DNA of 64,000 bases from Clostridia bacterium (lineage in GTDB: Bacteria; Bacillota; Clostridia; Christensenellales; Aristaeellaceae), in the NCBI GenBank assembly GCA_017549335.1, contig JAFYVB010000003.1:62001-126000 (forward strand), given 5' to 3'. The position numbers and the translations under genes were made by a program. Position 1 is the first letter of the stretch; each line of letters opens with the position of its first letter. Of the stretch, positions 18,633 through 26,065 are shown in pieces. The notes under the pieces were generated by a model. The model was not told the origin of the DNA and ran no database searches. It saw only the letters and a list, made by a program, of their open reading frames with translations.

Positions 18633-18736
18633 CGGAGTAACCTCCTTCGGAACGGTGTTTCCTACTTATTATATAGCATAGATATGCGCGGATGTCCATC
18701 CTAAAATGCCTCAAGCGGCAAGAAATGGTACGAAGA

Positions 18737-18765
18737 TTGACAGAGATAGAAAAATGATATAGAAT
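18737..18765 (+). promoter_or_regulatory. Promoter for the OPA transporter gene
   Basis: TTGACA (18737-18742), a 17-base spacer and TAGAAT (18760-18765), 30 bases before the ATG. Confidence 0.6.
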
Positions 18766-18795
18766 TGTGGAGACAATCAACAAAGGAGAAAAAGA

Positions 18796-20100
18796 ATGAC
18801 CCCATCGAAAAACAAACATTACGGCTATACGCCTGCTGAATATTCCCGCTTCAAGGAATTTGCCTGGAAGATGCTGCTCAGCTTCGGCCTGACCTATATG
18901 TTCTTCTACAACGGCAGACAGAACATCAATCTGGTCATGACGCAGATGGCGGAGGGACTCGGATCCACCACCGCCGCCATGGGCGTGGTATCCTCTGCGC
19001 TTTTCTGGTGCTATGCCTTCGGACAGCTGATCAACGGTCGTCTGGGCGCTTACTTCGGCTATAAAAAATTTATGATGGCGGGCGTTGCGGCGTCTGCTTT
19101 GATCAACGTGATCATCTCCTTCCAGCATTCCGTTCCCGTGATCGCCGTGCTGTGGGGGCTTAACGGCTTCTGCCAGTCCATGGTCTGGTCCAACGGCGTG
19201 GGCGTGCTCAACAAGTGGTGGCCCAAGAAGGAGCGCGGCTTTGCTTCGGGTCTGGCGACGGCCTTTTCCGGCGTTGCGCAGGTGGTAACGTACCTGACGA
19301 TTCTTCTGTGTATGCAGCTTAATCCCGAATGGGGCTGGCGCTCTGCTTTCCGCTATCCCATGGCGCCCATGGTGCTGATGCTGGTCGCATTTGCCGTTTT
19401 CTTCAAGACCAAGCCCGAGGACGTCGGCCTGAAGCCTTTTGAGGAAGAGGATAAGGCTGCCGCCGCACGTGATGCCGCGCTGGAAGCTGAAATGGCGAAA
19501 AAGGGGTATCTGTATCCCTACAAGGTGCTTTTCTCCGAGCCCAAGGTCATTGTTTTCTGCCTGATCTCCGCCATCGCCGGCGTAGGCCGCTACGGTCTGC
19601 TTACGTGGGTGCCTACCTACTTTACCGAATCCATGGGTCTTTCCATCAAGCAGGGGATCTTCAGCTCCATTCTGCTGCCCTTCGGTCAGGCCTGTGCCAT
19701 GTTTGTTTTCCCGCTGATCACCGATAAGGTGTTCAAGGGCAAGCGTGAGCCCATGCTGGCGCTGGCGTCGATTGTGACGTTCTTCGGTATGGTCACCTTC
19801 CCCTTCATCGGTACGCAGTCGCTGGCCTCCGTGATGCTCTTCGTGGTGGGCGTATCGGGCATGGTCACCGGCGTCGTGTGGGCAGTGGCCGGTGATATGG
19901 GCGGCCGCGCTTTCTCTTCCACGGTTGTGGGCGTACTGGATTGGGCGGTATATATGGGCGCTGCGCTGCAGGCCAGCGTATTCGGCTTTGTGAAGGATAC
20001 CTTCGGCTGGCCGGCTGTGTTTATCACCATCGGCGTTCTTTATGTGCTCATGCTGGTGCTGACGCTGTGTGCGCGCAAAATGAAAATGAGAAAACTGTGA
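18796..20100 (+). CDS. Major facilitator transporter, organophosphate:phosphate antiporter (OPA) type
   Basis: 434 residues with about 12 hydrophobic segments. The OPA family (GlpT, UhpT, PgtP) is suggested by FFYNGRQNINLVM in the first helix region, by GFCQSMVWSNGVGVLNKWW followed by PKKERG between helices 4 and 5, and by WGWRSAF before helix 6. The central cytoplasmic loop (about 210-235) is rich in Glu, Lys and Ala. Members exchange phosphate for sugar phosphates or glycerol-3-phosphate across the membrane. GGAGAAAAAG precedes the ATG. It stands alone between its own promoter and a strong terminator. The substrate cannot be read; a Ugp-like importer elsewhere in the window may handle related compounds. 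Confidence 0.88.
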   Translation: MTPSKNKHYGYTPAEYSRFKEFAWKMLLSFGLTYMFFYNGRQNINLVMTQMAEGLGSTTAAMGVVSSALFWCYAFGQLINGRLGAYFGYKKFMMAGVAASALINVIISFQHSVPVIAVLWGLNGFCQSMVWSNGVGVLNKWWPKKERGFASGLATAFSGVAQVVTYLTILLCMQLNPEWGWRSAFRYPMAPMVLMLVAFAVFFKTKPEDVGLKPFEEEDKAAAARDAALEAEMAKKGYLYPYKVLFSEPKVIVFCLISAIAGVGRYGLLTWVPTYFTESMGLSIKQGIFSSILLPFGQACAMFVFPLITDKVFKGKREPMLALASIVTFFGMVTFPFIGTQSLASVMLFVVGVSGMVTGVVWAVAGDMGGRAFSSTVVGVLDWAVYMGAALQASVFGFVKDTFGWPAVFITIGVLYVLMLVLTLCARKMKMRKL

Positions 20101-20113
20101 TCACCAGGTAAAT

Positions 20114-20149
20114 AAAAAAGAAGCAGAGCGGCGGCTCTGCTTCTTTTTT
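20114..20149. terminator. Bidirectional terminator
   Basis: The stem GAAGCAGAGC/GCTCTGCTTC with a four-base loop has A- and T-runs on either side. It lies between the convergent transporter and the ACT gene. Confidence 0.88.
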
Positions 20150-20164
20150 GTGTTTTGTCAGGAA

Positions 20165-20596
20165 TTACAGCGCCGGCGCTTCGGGAGACAGGCAGGCGAT
20201 CCGGTTTGCCGCAAGCACGTTAACCGCGGCGTCGGTATCCTGAACATGGAAGATCATGCAGGCGCGGGCAGTGTCTTTCTGACTCAGGAAAGCGTACATA
20301 TACTCAACGTTGATGTTGTTTTCGGATAAAATATGAAGCACTTGATTCAGTCCGCCGGGGGTATCGGGAATGATAACGCCCAGAACTTTTGTGACAGTAT
20401 GGATAAATCCCTCTTTTGTCAAAAGATCCGATGCGGCCTGGGGGGAATCTGCAATGATGCGCGCAATGCCGAACTCGGAGGCTTCGGCAAGCGACAGCGC
20501 GCGCATATTGATATTGTTTTTTGCCAGCACATCGGTCAGCTGCTGCAGTTTACCGGGCTGATTTTCCACGAATACAGAAATCTGATTCAACGTCAT
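20165..20596 (-). CDS. Tandem ACT-domain protein
   Basis: 143 residues made of two ACT modules. The first starts ISVFVENQPGKLQQL with DVLAKNNINMRALSLAE; the second has VLGVIIPDTPGGLNQV with LSENNINVEYMYAF. ACT modules bind amino acids and regulate enzymes. Proteins of this build are commonly found next to phenylacetate-CoA ligase genes in anaerobes, as here. GAGGAGG lies 8 bases before ATG 20596; an upstream in-frame start at 20629 lacks a site. The gene begins 14 bases after the corrected end of paaK and shares its T-box leader. Aromatic amino acids are the likely ligands; this is inference. Confidence 0.92.
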   Translation of the reverse strand: MTLNQISVFVENQPGKLQQLTDVLAKNNINMRALSLAEASEFGIARIIADSPQAASDLLTKEGFIHTVTKVLGVIIPDTPGGLNQVLHILSENNINVEYMYAFLSQKDTARACMIFHVQDTDAAVNVLAANRIACLSPEAPAL

Positions 20597-20609
20597 AACG
20601 GTTTCCTCC

Positions 20610-21910
20610 TCAAATTTTGCGTTTGTCAATTACGCGGACAGCCTTACCTTCGCTGCGGGCGATCGTCTTGGGGGCAACCAGCACGACTTTGGCGGAGATC
20701 CCCAGCATGGACCGCAAGCCCGCTTCCAGTGCAGCCTGACGGTTTTGATTTCGCCCATGTTATCGGTGAACATTTCGGGCGTCATTTCCACCTGTACATC
20801 GAAGGTATCGGTATTGCGCACGCGGTCAATGATGATCTGATAATTGGCGGGATACCCTGCGCCCACCAGCACGGCTTCGATCTGGGAGGGGAAGACGTTG
20901 ACGCCGCGGATGATCAGCATATCATCGCTGCGGCCCATGGGCTTGGCCATCTTGATGAAAGTACGTCCGCAGGAGCACTTTTTGCGGGACAGCACGCAGA
21001 TATCGCGGGTGCGGTAACGCAGCAGGGGGAAAGCCTCCTTGGTCAGGGCGGTGAAAACCAATTCGCCTTTGGCGCCCTCAGGCAGTACCTCGCCGGTGTT
21101 GGGATCGATGATCTCGGCAATGAAGTGATCCTCGTTGATGTGCATACCGGACTGCTCGGAGCATTCGAAGGACACGCCGGGGCCGGAGAGCTCGGTCAGA
21201 CCGTAAATGTCATAGGCCTTGATCCCCAGCGTGTTCTGGATGTCCCGGCGCATTTCCTCGCTCCATGCTTCCGCACCGAAGATGCCTGCCTTCAGCGGGA
21301 TCTGATCGGGGGTAAGCCCCATTTCCTTCATGGTTTCGCCAAGATAGGCGGCGTAAGAGGGCGTGCAGCACAGGATTGTGGATTTCAGATCCTGAATGAA
21401 CATGATCTGACGTTCGGTGTTGCCCGAGGAGGTGGGCACCGTCAGACAGCCCACCTTATGGCTGCCGCCGTTGAGGCCGGGACCGCCGGTGAATAAGCCG
21501 TAACCGTAGGACACCTGACAGACGTCCTCATCGGTGCCGCCGGCGGCCATGATGGCGCGGGCGCAGCAGTCTTCCCACAGGTCGATATCATGCTGCGTGT
21601 AGAATGCTACCACGCGCTTGCCGGTGGTGCCCGAAGTGGACTGGATGCGGACGCATTCCTTTTGCGGTTTGCCCATCAGGCCGTAAGGATAGGCCATGCG
21701 AAGGTCGTCCTTGGTCAAAAACGGCAGCTTGTGCAGATCCTTTGTGCCCAGGATATCCTCGGGAGTAACGCCTTTTTCTTCCATCTTTTTGCGGTAGTAG
21801 GGCACATTGTCCCATACATGCCTGACCTGCTTGATCAGGCGCTCATCCTGAAGAGCTTTGATTTGTTCAACGGGGGCGCATTCGATTTCCGGCTGATAGT
21901 AACGTTCCAT
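20610..21910 (-). pseudogene. paaK: Phenylacetate-CoA ligase, frameshifted near the 3' end
   Basis: ATP-dependent CoA activation of phenylacetate or a related aryl acid. Motifs: SGTTGK P-loop (QSTSGTTGKRV, near residue 95), YGYGLFTGG, IYGLTELSGPG, RYRTRD and GRSDDMLIIRGVNVFP, all in family order. After NMGEIK the frame as given reads a junk tail to a TAA at 20630. Adding one A to the AAAA run (TTTT on the plus strand, 20743-20746) restores a normal end (RSEGKAVRVID) and a stop at 20610, giving 433 residues, the family length. The restored stop lies 14 bases before the ACT gene, as expected for an operon. The start has GGAGGAGA upstream. A homopolymer sequencing error is as likely as a real mutation. 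Confidence 0.87.
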
Positions 21911-22288
21911 AAATAGATCTCCTCCATGATATTTTTCGAAAAAGTGCAATGAAAAATCCCCGTATCCAATGGATACAGGGACGAATTGCTCGTGTTACCA
22001 CTCTGCTTTACATAGGCCTTGCGGCCGATGCCTTGTCAGGCTTCGCACCTGATGAGAAAATCCCCAAACAGGTTGAAAAGTCTTAGCGATATAACGGTCG
22101 CACCCGTTGTGCCTACTGTGGGTTCAACACACCGCTCGCAGAATGAACTTCACCGGGTCATTGCTGATGCCTTGCACCCACCGGCATTTCTCTGAAGCGC
22201 TTCTCCCGGTTACTCTTTCCGCTCAAACGCATTTGGTATACGTCTGCTGCACAGGAAGTATTCTTCCGGTGCTGTCTTATTTAAGACG
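21911..22288 (-). promoter_or_regulatory. T-box riboswitch (tRNA-sensing leader) of the paaK-ACT operon, probable Phe specifier
   Basis: The minus-strand leader contains the T-box core AGAGTGGTAACACGAG (21989-22004), a variant of AGGGTGGNACCGCG, followed by TTCGTCCCTG and a terminator stem. Upstream is a Stem I-like region: ACCGGG pairs with CCCGGT, and the unpaired 3' side reads GAAGTTCATTC. TTC (22145-22147) followed by A fits a specifier codon for phenylalanine. The bulge TGGT would pair with ACCA, that is, discriminator A, as in tRNA-Phe. Uncharged tRNA would prevent termination and allow paaK expression. The T-box class is well supported; the Phe specifier is inference, and GTT or ATT are alternatives. 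Confidence 0.82.
21952..21980 (-). terminator. T-box regulated terminator
   Basis: On the minus strand CCCTGTATCC (21971-21980) pairs with GGATACGGGG (21958-21967), followed by ATTTTT. It is mutually exclusive with the T-box antiterminator. Confidence 0.8.
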
Positions 22289-22299
22289 ATCTTATTATA
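22282..22299. promoter_or_regulatory. LysR-type operator overlapping the T-box promoter
   Basis: TAAG-ACGAT-CTTA is a T-N11-A LysR box extended to CTTATTATA, and it overlaps the -10 hexamer of the paaK leader promoter. It shares AAG-N5-CTTATTATA with the site at 22340-22362. Confidence 0.5.
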
Positions 22300-22322
22300 T
22301 AACCGAACGAAAGGGATTGCAA
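22294..22322 (-). promoter_or_regulatory. Promoter of the paaK T-box leader
   Basis: On the minus strand, TTGCAA (22317-22322), a 17-base spacer and TATAAT (22294-22299). Confidence 0.7.
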
Positions 22323-22339
22323 ATTCATTGTTTTCATAA

Positions 22340-22362
22340 TATAATAAGTTTATCTTATTATA
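22340..22362. promoter_or_regulatory. Palindromic LysR-type binding site before the lysR gene
   Basis: A perfect 9-bp inverted repeat, TATAATAAG/CTTATTATA, with spacer TTTAT, ends 14 bases before the lysR start. It contains the T-N11-A LysR box and would serve autoregulation and control of the divergent paaK promoter. Confidence 0.6.
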
Positions 22363-22376
22363 GGAGACGGGGAATC

Positions 22377-23273
22377 ATGAATCTCAACCAGCTTCGCTAT
22401 TTTGTGTCCGTCGCCGAGCACGGCAGCTTTACCAAAGCGGCCGTGAGTTATTATATTTCGCAAACGGCTATCACACAGCAGATCCACGCACTTGAAGAAA
22501 CGGTCGGAACAAAACTGCTGGATCGCAACAGCCGGCCGGTTGTGCTGACTGCGGCAGGCAAAGTGTTTTTGAAGGAAGCAAGGGAGATCCTTGCCAGAGT
22601 GGATTCCGCTATGCTGCGCACACGGGAAGCGTCAACCGGGCTTGAAGGCGAATTGCGGATCGGCTATACAAAGGGATATGAACACAGCGATCTTTCCAAA
22701 TATCTGCGCAGCTTTCATCAGGAATATCCCAACGTGCTGATTTCCTGCTATCGCTGCGACACGGATGCGCTGGCAGCCGGACTGATCAGCGGCGATTATG
22801 ACGTGATTTTCACTTGGGACAGTACCAACTTAAGGCAGGAAGAAATGCTTCAGATGCAGGTGTTTGAGCAGGTTCCCCTGCGGGTTGCATTGTATGCCAA
22901 TCATCCGCTGGCCCGCCGAAAGGAGCTGACCCGTAAAGATCTGAAGCAGGAAAATATCCTCTTTATGTCGCCCTCCGGTACAGGAAATTCATTCGGCGAT
23001 GCGTTTTATATCAATCTTTACCGTCAGGCAGGCTATCAGCCTAACATTCTGCTTCGCTCCAACGATATGGAAAGCATTTTGATGATGGTTGCGGCGGAAG
23101 AAGGCATCTCCATTGTGCCGGAGTATTCTCACCCGTGGGACGTTGGTACGGAAAACGTTGTTTTTATTCCTTTGTGCGGCGAGGGGGAAACGGAAGAGAT
23201 TCTGGTGGTTTGGCGGAAACACGATGATCATCCGGCGCTCCGGCATTTTGTCCGCAATCTTCCCACGGTATAA
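22377..23273 (+). CDS. LysR-family transcriptional regulator, divergent from paaK
   Basis: 298 residues. The N-terminal winged helix-turn-helix starts MNLNQLRYFVSVAEHGSFTK and runs through AITQQIHALEETVG and LLDRNSRPVVLTAAGK, classic for the family. The effector domain follows from about residue 90, with LRIGYTKGYE and VPLRVALYANHPLAR. The ATG at 22377 has AGGAG upstream; a frame open further upstream (from 22107) covers the T-box leader of the other strand and is not used. The gene is divergent from the T-box/paaK operon and palindromes of LysR type lie at both promoters, so it probably controls paaK and the ACT gene. The effector is unknown; an aryl acid is a fair guess. Confidence 0.93.
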   Translation: MNLNQLRYFVSVAEHGSFTKAAVSYYISQTAITQQIHALEETVGTKLLDRNSRPVVLTAAGKVFLKEAREILARVDSAMLRTREASTGLEGELRIGYTKGYEHSDLSKYLRSFHQEYPNVLISCYRCDTDALAAGLISGDYDVIFTWDSTNLRQEEMLQMQVFEQVPLRVALYANHPLARRKELTRKDLKQENILFMSPSGTGNSFGDAFYINLYRQAGYQPNILLRSNDMESILMMVAAEEGISIVPEYSHPWDVGTENVVFIPLCGEGETEEILVVWRKHDDHPALRHFVRNLPTV

Positions 23274-23290
23274 AGAACAACCGAAAAAGA

Positions 23291-23319
23291 AAAGGACTTG
23301 CGAAATGCAAGTCCTTTTT
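23291..23319. terminator. Bidirectional terminator between lysR and the TauE-like gene
   Basis: The stem AAAGGACTTGC/GCAAGTCCTTT with loop GAAAT has a T-run on either strand. The same stem in inverted orientation occurs at 24100-24127. Confidence 0.85.
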
Positions 23320-23333
23320 GTGAAGTACAAAGA

Positions 23334-24056
23334 TCACAGATTGGTGAGGATCAGCGCCAGCCCCGACAGGAACAGCATGATCATCACGAATTTTTTGACG
23401 GCCGCTTCCTTCAGCAGGCTGCTGACCTTCATGCCCAGCCACAGACCCAGTACCACGGCGGGGTAGAGCATGAGCGATTCCAGCAGAATTTCCACGGACA
23501 GAAGGTCAAGGAGGAGATACATCAGCAGCTTGACGGTATCGCCGATGAAATACACCAGACAGGCATTGGCTTTGAAGGCGTGGGTGTCATCCGTTGCCTT
23601 GCTGACGTAGGTGCCTACCAGCACGCCGATGCCGCAAAAACCGGTGACAAAGCCGGCGAGAACACCCAGAATACCCATCTTCCAGTCGATTTTTCCTTCG
23701 GCGACGGCAGGCTTTGACTTTCTGAACATCATGTCCAGAACGGACAGGATCACCATGACGCCGAAAATGATCTCGATCCAGCGGGTATCCGTGTTTTTAA
23801 AGAAGATGGTGCCCGGGATGGTGCCAACGACCACCATGATGCTCAACGGCAGCCACACGCTGCGATTCAGCGATTTGCGATCCTTCCACGCCATGATGAC
23901 GTTGGTGGGATAATTGAGCAACAGGTTGACAGGCATGATGTGCTGCATCACGCTGCCGCCAAAGCTCAAAAGGGTTGTAAACACCATGGTGTTGGCAAAG
24001 CCGCACAATCCTTTGACGATGAAGGAAACAAAGGTGACGAACATGAACCAGATCAT
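23334..24056 (-). CDS. TauE/SafE-family membrane transporter
   Basis: 240 residues with about 7-8 hydrophobic segments. The N-terminus carries FVTFVSFIVKGLCGFANTMV, the family-type first half-repeat with a conserved G-x-G/A-F pattern, and the second half-repeat is VLAGFVTGFCGIGVLVGTYV. These are typical of TauE/SafE permeases, associated with export of sulfite, sulfoacetate or other small organic anions. AAGGAG lies 9 bases before ATG 24056. It lies alone between two near-identical hairpins and upstream of nothing co-oriented, so its substrate has no contextual support. The nearby paaK cluster suggests an aryl or organic acid at best. Confidence 0.85.
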   Translation of the reverse strand: MIWFMFVTFVSFIVKGLCGFANTMVFTTLLSFGGSVMQHIMPVNLLLNYPTNVIMAWKDRKSLNRSVWLPLSIMVVVGTIPGTIFFKNTDTRWIEIIFGVMVILSVLDMMFRKSKPAVAEGKIDWKMGILGVLAGFVTGFCGIGVLVGTYVSKATDDTHAFKANACLVYFIGDTVKLLMYLLLDLLSVEILLESLMLYPAVVLGLWLGMKVSSLLKEAAVKKFVMIMLFLSGLALILTNL

Positions 24057-24099
24057 GGATAACGGCTCCTTTTCTGTTCATTGGTATACCGATACAAAG

Positions 24100-24126
24100 A
24101 AAGGACTTGCATTTCTGCAAGTCCTT

Positions 24127-24127
<1 letters not shown>
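24100..24127 (-). terminator. Hairpin terminator directly after tRNA-Thr
   Basis: AAAGGACTTGC/GCAAGTCCTTT with loop ATTTCT starts at the encoded CCA end of the tRNA and is followed on the minus strand by TTTCTTTG. Confidence 0.7.
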
Positions 24128-24202
<75 letters not shown>

Positions 24203-24294
24203 GCATCATTTGACGCAAGATGTATTATACAGCAGCTCAGCAAAAAAAGCAAGAGGTTTTTGCATAAAATAATGAAAAACTTTTGGGATTTGTG

Positions 24295-25221
24295 TTATTT
24301 TATGTGGGTGCGTGCTTTGGTACGGGCAAATTCGATCTTGGAGATCTCCAGCAGCTGTTCCATGGCAGGGGTCAGCACACTGCCGCGGCGATAGGCAAAA
24401 GCGAAATGACGGGACATATCGATGTTCTGGATGGGGTAATAGCAGGGCATATCCTCGGCGGGATAGTCGCCGATGATCAGCTCGGTGATGGTACCAAGGC
24501 ACATGCCGCTGCGAACGAAGGAGATGACCACGTCCCAGCCCGAGGTGCTGTGAATGGCACGGGGAGTAAAGCCGGCGTAGGCGAACAGCTTGTTCTGCAG
24601 CTCGGAAACCTTGTCCCGGTCACGGTGAAGAATAAACAGTTCGTCCCGGGTCTTGGTAATGTCGATGGTGCCGTCGGGTGCGACCAGCTGATTGAGGGGA
24701 TGCTCGCGGGGGACGGCCAGGTAGATGGTTTCCTTGCCGATCAGCAGATAATCCAGGTCGGGGTGCGCGGGATACATGGGAACGAGGCAGCAGTCCAGCT
24801 TATCGTCGATGACGTCCTGCTCCAGCGTGCGGGAGGTGCCGCGATCCAGAAAATTGAGGGTATACTGGGGGTGATTCTGCTGGAAATGCTTGAGAATTCC
24901 CGGCAGCAGGTGGCGGGCATAGAAAGGGGACATGCCGAACCGCAGGGTTTCTTCCGGGGTTTCCTGCAAATGGTGTACGGCGTGCATCAGCATATCACGC
25001 TCGGTCAGCAGCTTGCGTCCTTGTTCCGCGATCAAGCGGCATGCGGCTGTGGGGAGCATCGTATGGCCGGAGCGGGTGAAAAGCGGCTTGCCCAGCTGCA
25101 GCTCGATCTTGTGAATCTGCTGGGAGAGCGCAGGCTGAGAAATATACAGGCTTTGAGCAGCCTGAGAGATGCTTTTATGGTTAAATACCGCGAGAATATA
25201 GGAAATATCCTTGAGATCCAT
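24295..25221 (-). CDS. LysR-family transcriptional regulator, divergent from the HAD/ABC operon
   Basis: 308 residues. The helix-turn-helix region is MDLKDISYILAVFNHKSISQ through SLYISQPALSQQIHKIE and FTRSGHTMLPTAAC. The effector domain starts near residue 90 (LRFGMSPFYARHLLP). A family-like substrate lobe includes HLQETPEETLRF and LILAVPREHPLN-type YLAVPREHPLNQL. ATG 25221 has only a weak site. It is divergent from the HAD-permease-permease-binding protein operon across 184 bases that hold a LysR-type palindrome, so regulation of that importer is plausible. It is a different subfamily from the LysR at 22377. Confidence 0.92.
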   Translation of the reverse strand: MDLKDISYILAVFNHKSISQAAQSLYISQPALSQQIHKIELQLGKPLFTRSGHTMLPTAACRLIAEQGRKLLTERDMLMHAVHHLQETPEETLRFGMSPFYARHLLPGILKHFQQNHPQYTLNFLDRGTSRTLEQDVIDDKLDCCLVPMYPAHPDLDYLLIGKETIYLAVPREHPLNQLVAPDGTIDITKTRDELFILHRDRDKVSELQNKLFAYAGFTPRAIHSTSGWDVVISFVRSGMCLGTITELIIGDYPAEDMPCYYPIQNIDMSRHFAFAYRRGSVLTPAMEQLLEISKIEFARTKARTHIK

Positions 25222-25239
25222 GGACAGGGAAGACCTTTC

Positions 25240-25256
25240 TATAAGTATTTCTTATA
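25240..25256. promoter_or_regulatory. LysR-type palindrome in the divergent promoter region
   Basis: TATAAG-TATTT-CTTATA is a perfect inverted repeat containing T-N11-A. It has the same TAAG-N5-CTTA core as the sites by the other LysR gene. A second loose pair, CTTAT and ATAAG, follows within 25 bases. Confidence 0.5.
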
Positions 25257-25363
25257 TAAAATATCATAACATAAGAATAGACAAATTTCAAGAATTGTGC
25301 TATATTTAATTAAACCTGTTTGGAAAGTTATGAAATGATACCGAAATTGACAAAAAATGGAAG

Positions 25364-25375
25364 AACGATTTCGTT
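25364..25375. promoter_or_regulatory. Small palindrome upstream of the HAD/ABC operon
   Basis: AACGA-TT-TCGTT lies 12 bases downstream of a TTGACA (25347-25352). No good -10 is found at the right distance, so the promoter is unclear, but the palindrome could be an operator of LacI or similar type. Confidence 0.3.
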
Positions 25376-25405
25376 TTATATTATTTTAAAGAGAGAGAAA
25401 AATAT

Positions 25406-26041
25406 ATGAAGTTTAACTATTTCGTTTGGGACTACGACGGAACGTTGTTTGATACATACGATGCCGTTACCCGTGCGTACCATCGGGCCGTGACGAAGCT
25501 GGGCATTGAAATTACCTTTGAAAAACTGCGCTGGATGACCAAGCACTCTTTGGGCTGGACAGCCAAGGAACTGGAAAAAGAATTCGGCGTATCGGCAGAG
25601 GAAATTCTTTCCACTTATTATACCTTTGCTCCCGAGGAAGAAACCATGCTGGCCATGCTGCCCTATGAGGGCACCAAGGAAGTGCTGAAAGCCATCTGTG
25701 AGCGGGGCGGAAAGAATTATCTTTATTCCCACCGTGATCATGTGTCCATTGAAGCGCTGGAGCATTACGGGCTGAAGGAATATTTCGCCGATTTTATCAC
25801 GAAGGATGATCACTTCCCCCGAAAGCCCGCGCCCGATGCGCTGTTGTATCTGGTGGGCAAGCACGGTCTTGATCCCAAGGAGTGCGTGATGGTGGGCGAT
25901 CGTGTGCTGGACGTGGAAGCCGGTCTCAACGCCGGTATGAGCGGTGCACTGTTTGATCCCGAAAACTTCTGCGAGGGGAAAGCCCCCACCGAATATCAGT
26001 ATTCCTCCATGGAGGCGCTGCAAAAAGCGCTCGTGGAATGA
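25406..26041 (+). CDS. HAD-superfamily phosphatase, first gene of the importer operon
   Basis: 211 residues. Motif I is WDYDGTLFDTYD with the nucleophile Asp, then a small helical cap. Motif II appears as YSHRDH, motif III as the Lys of FPRKPAPDALLY, and motif IV as VMVGDRVLDVEAGLNAG. This resembles phosphoglycolate phosphatase/beta-phosphoglucomutase relatives (HAD subfamily IA). Motif I has DYDGT, the usual DxDGT. The gene is 24 bases before the first permease gene, so it is probably co-transcribed. Inference: it dephosphorylates an imported phosphorylated compound or its product; the substrate is unknown. Confidence 0.88.
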   Translation: MKFNYFVWDYDGTLFDTYDAVTRAYHRAVTKLGIEITFEKLRWMTKHSLGWTAKELEKEFGVSAEEILSTYYTFAPEEETMLAMLPYEGTKEVLKAICERGGKNYLYSHRDHVSIEALEHYGLKEYFADFITKDDHFPRKPAPDALLYLVGKHGLDPKECVMVGDRVLDVEAGLNAGMSGALFDPENFCEGKAPTEYQYSSMEALQKALVE

Positions 26042-26065
26042 TATAAATAAGAAGGAGGAATGAAA

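Noticed and set aside
22107..22376. N-terminal extension of the LysR frame
   Set aside because: It is the antisense of the T-box leader; the helix-turn-helix starts right at 22377.
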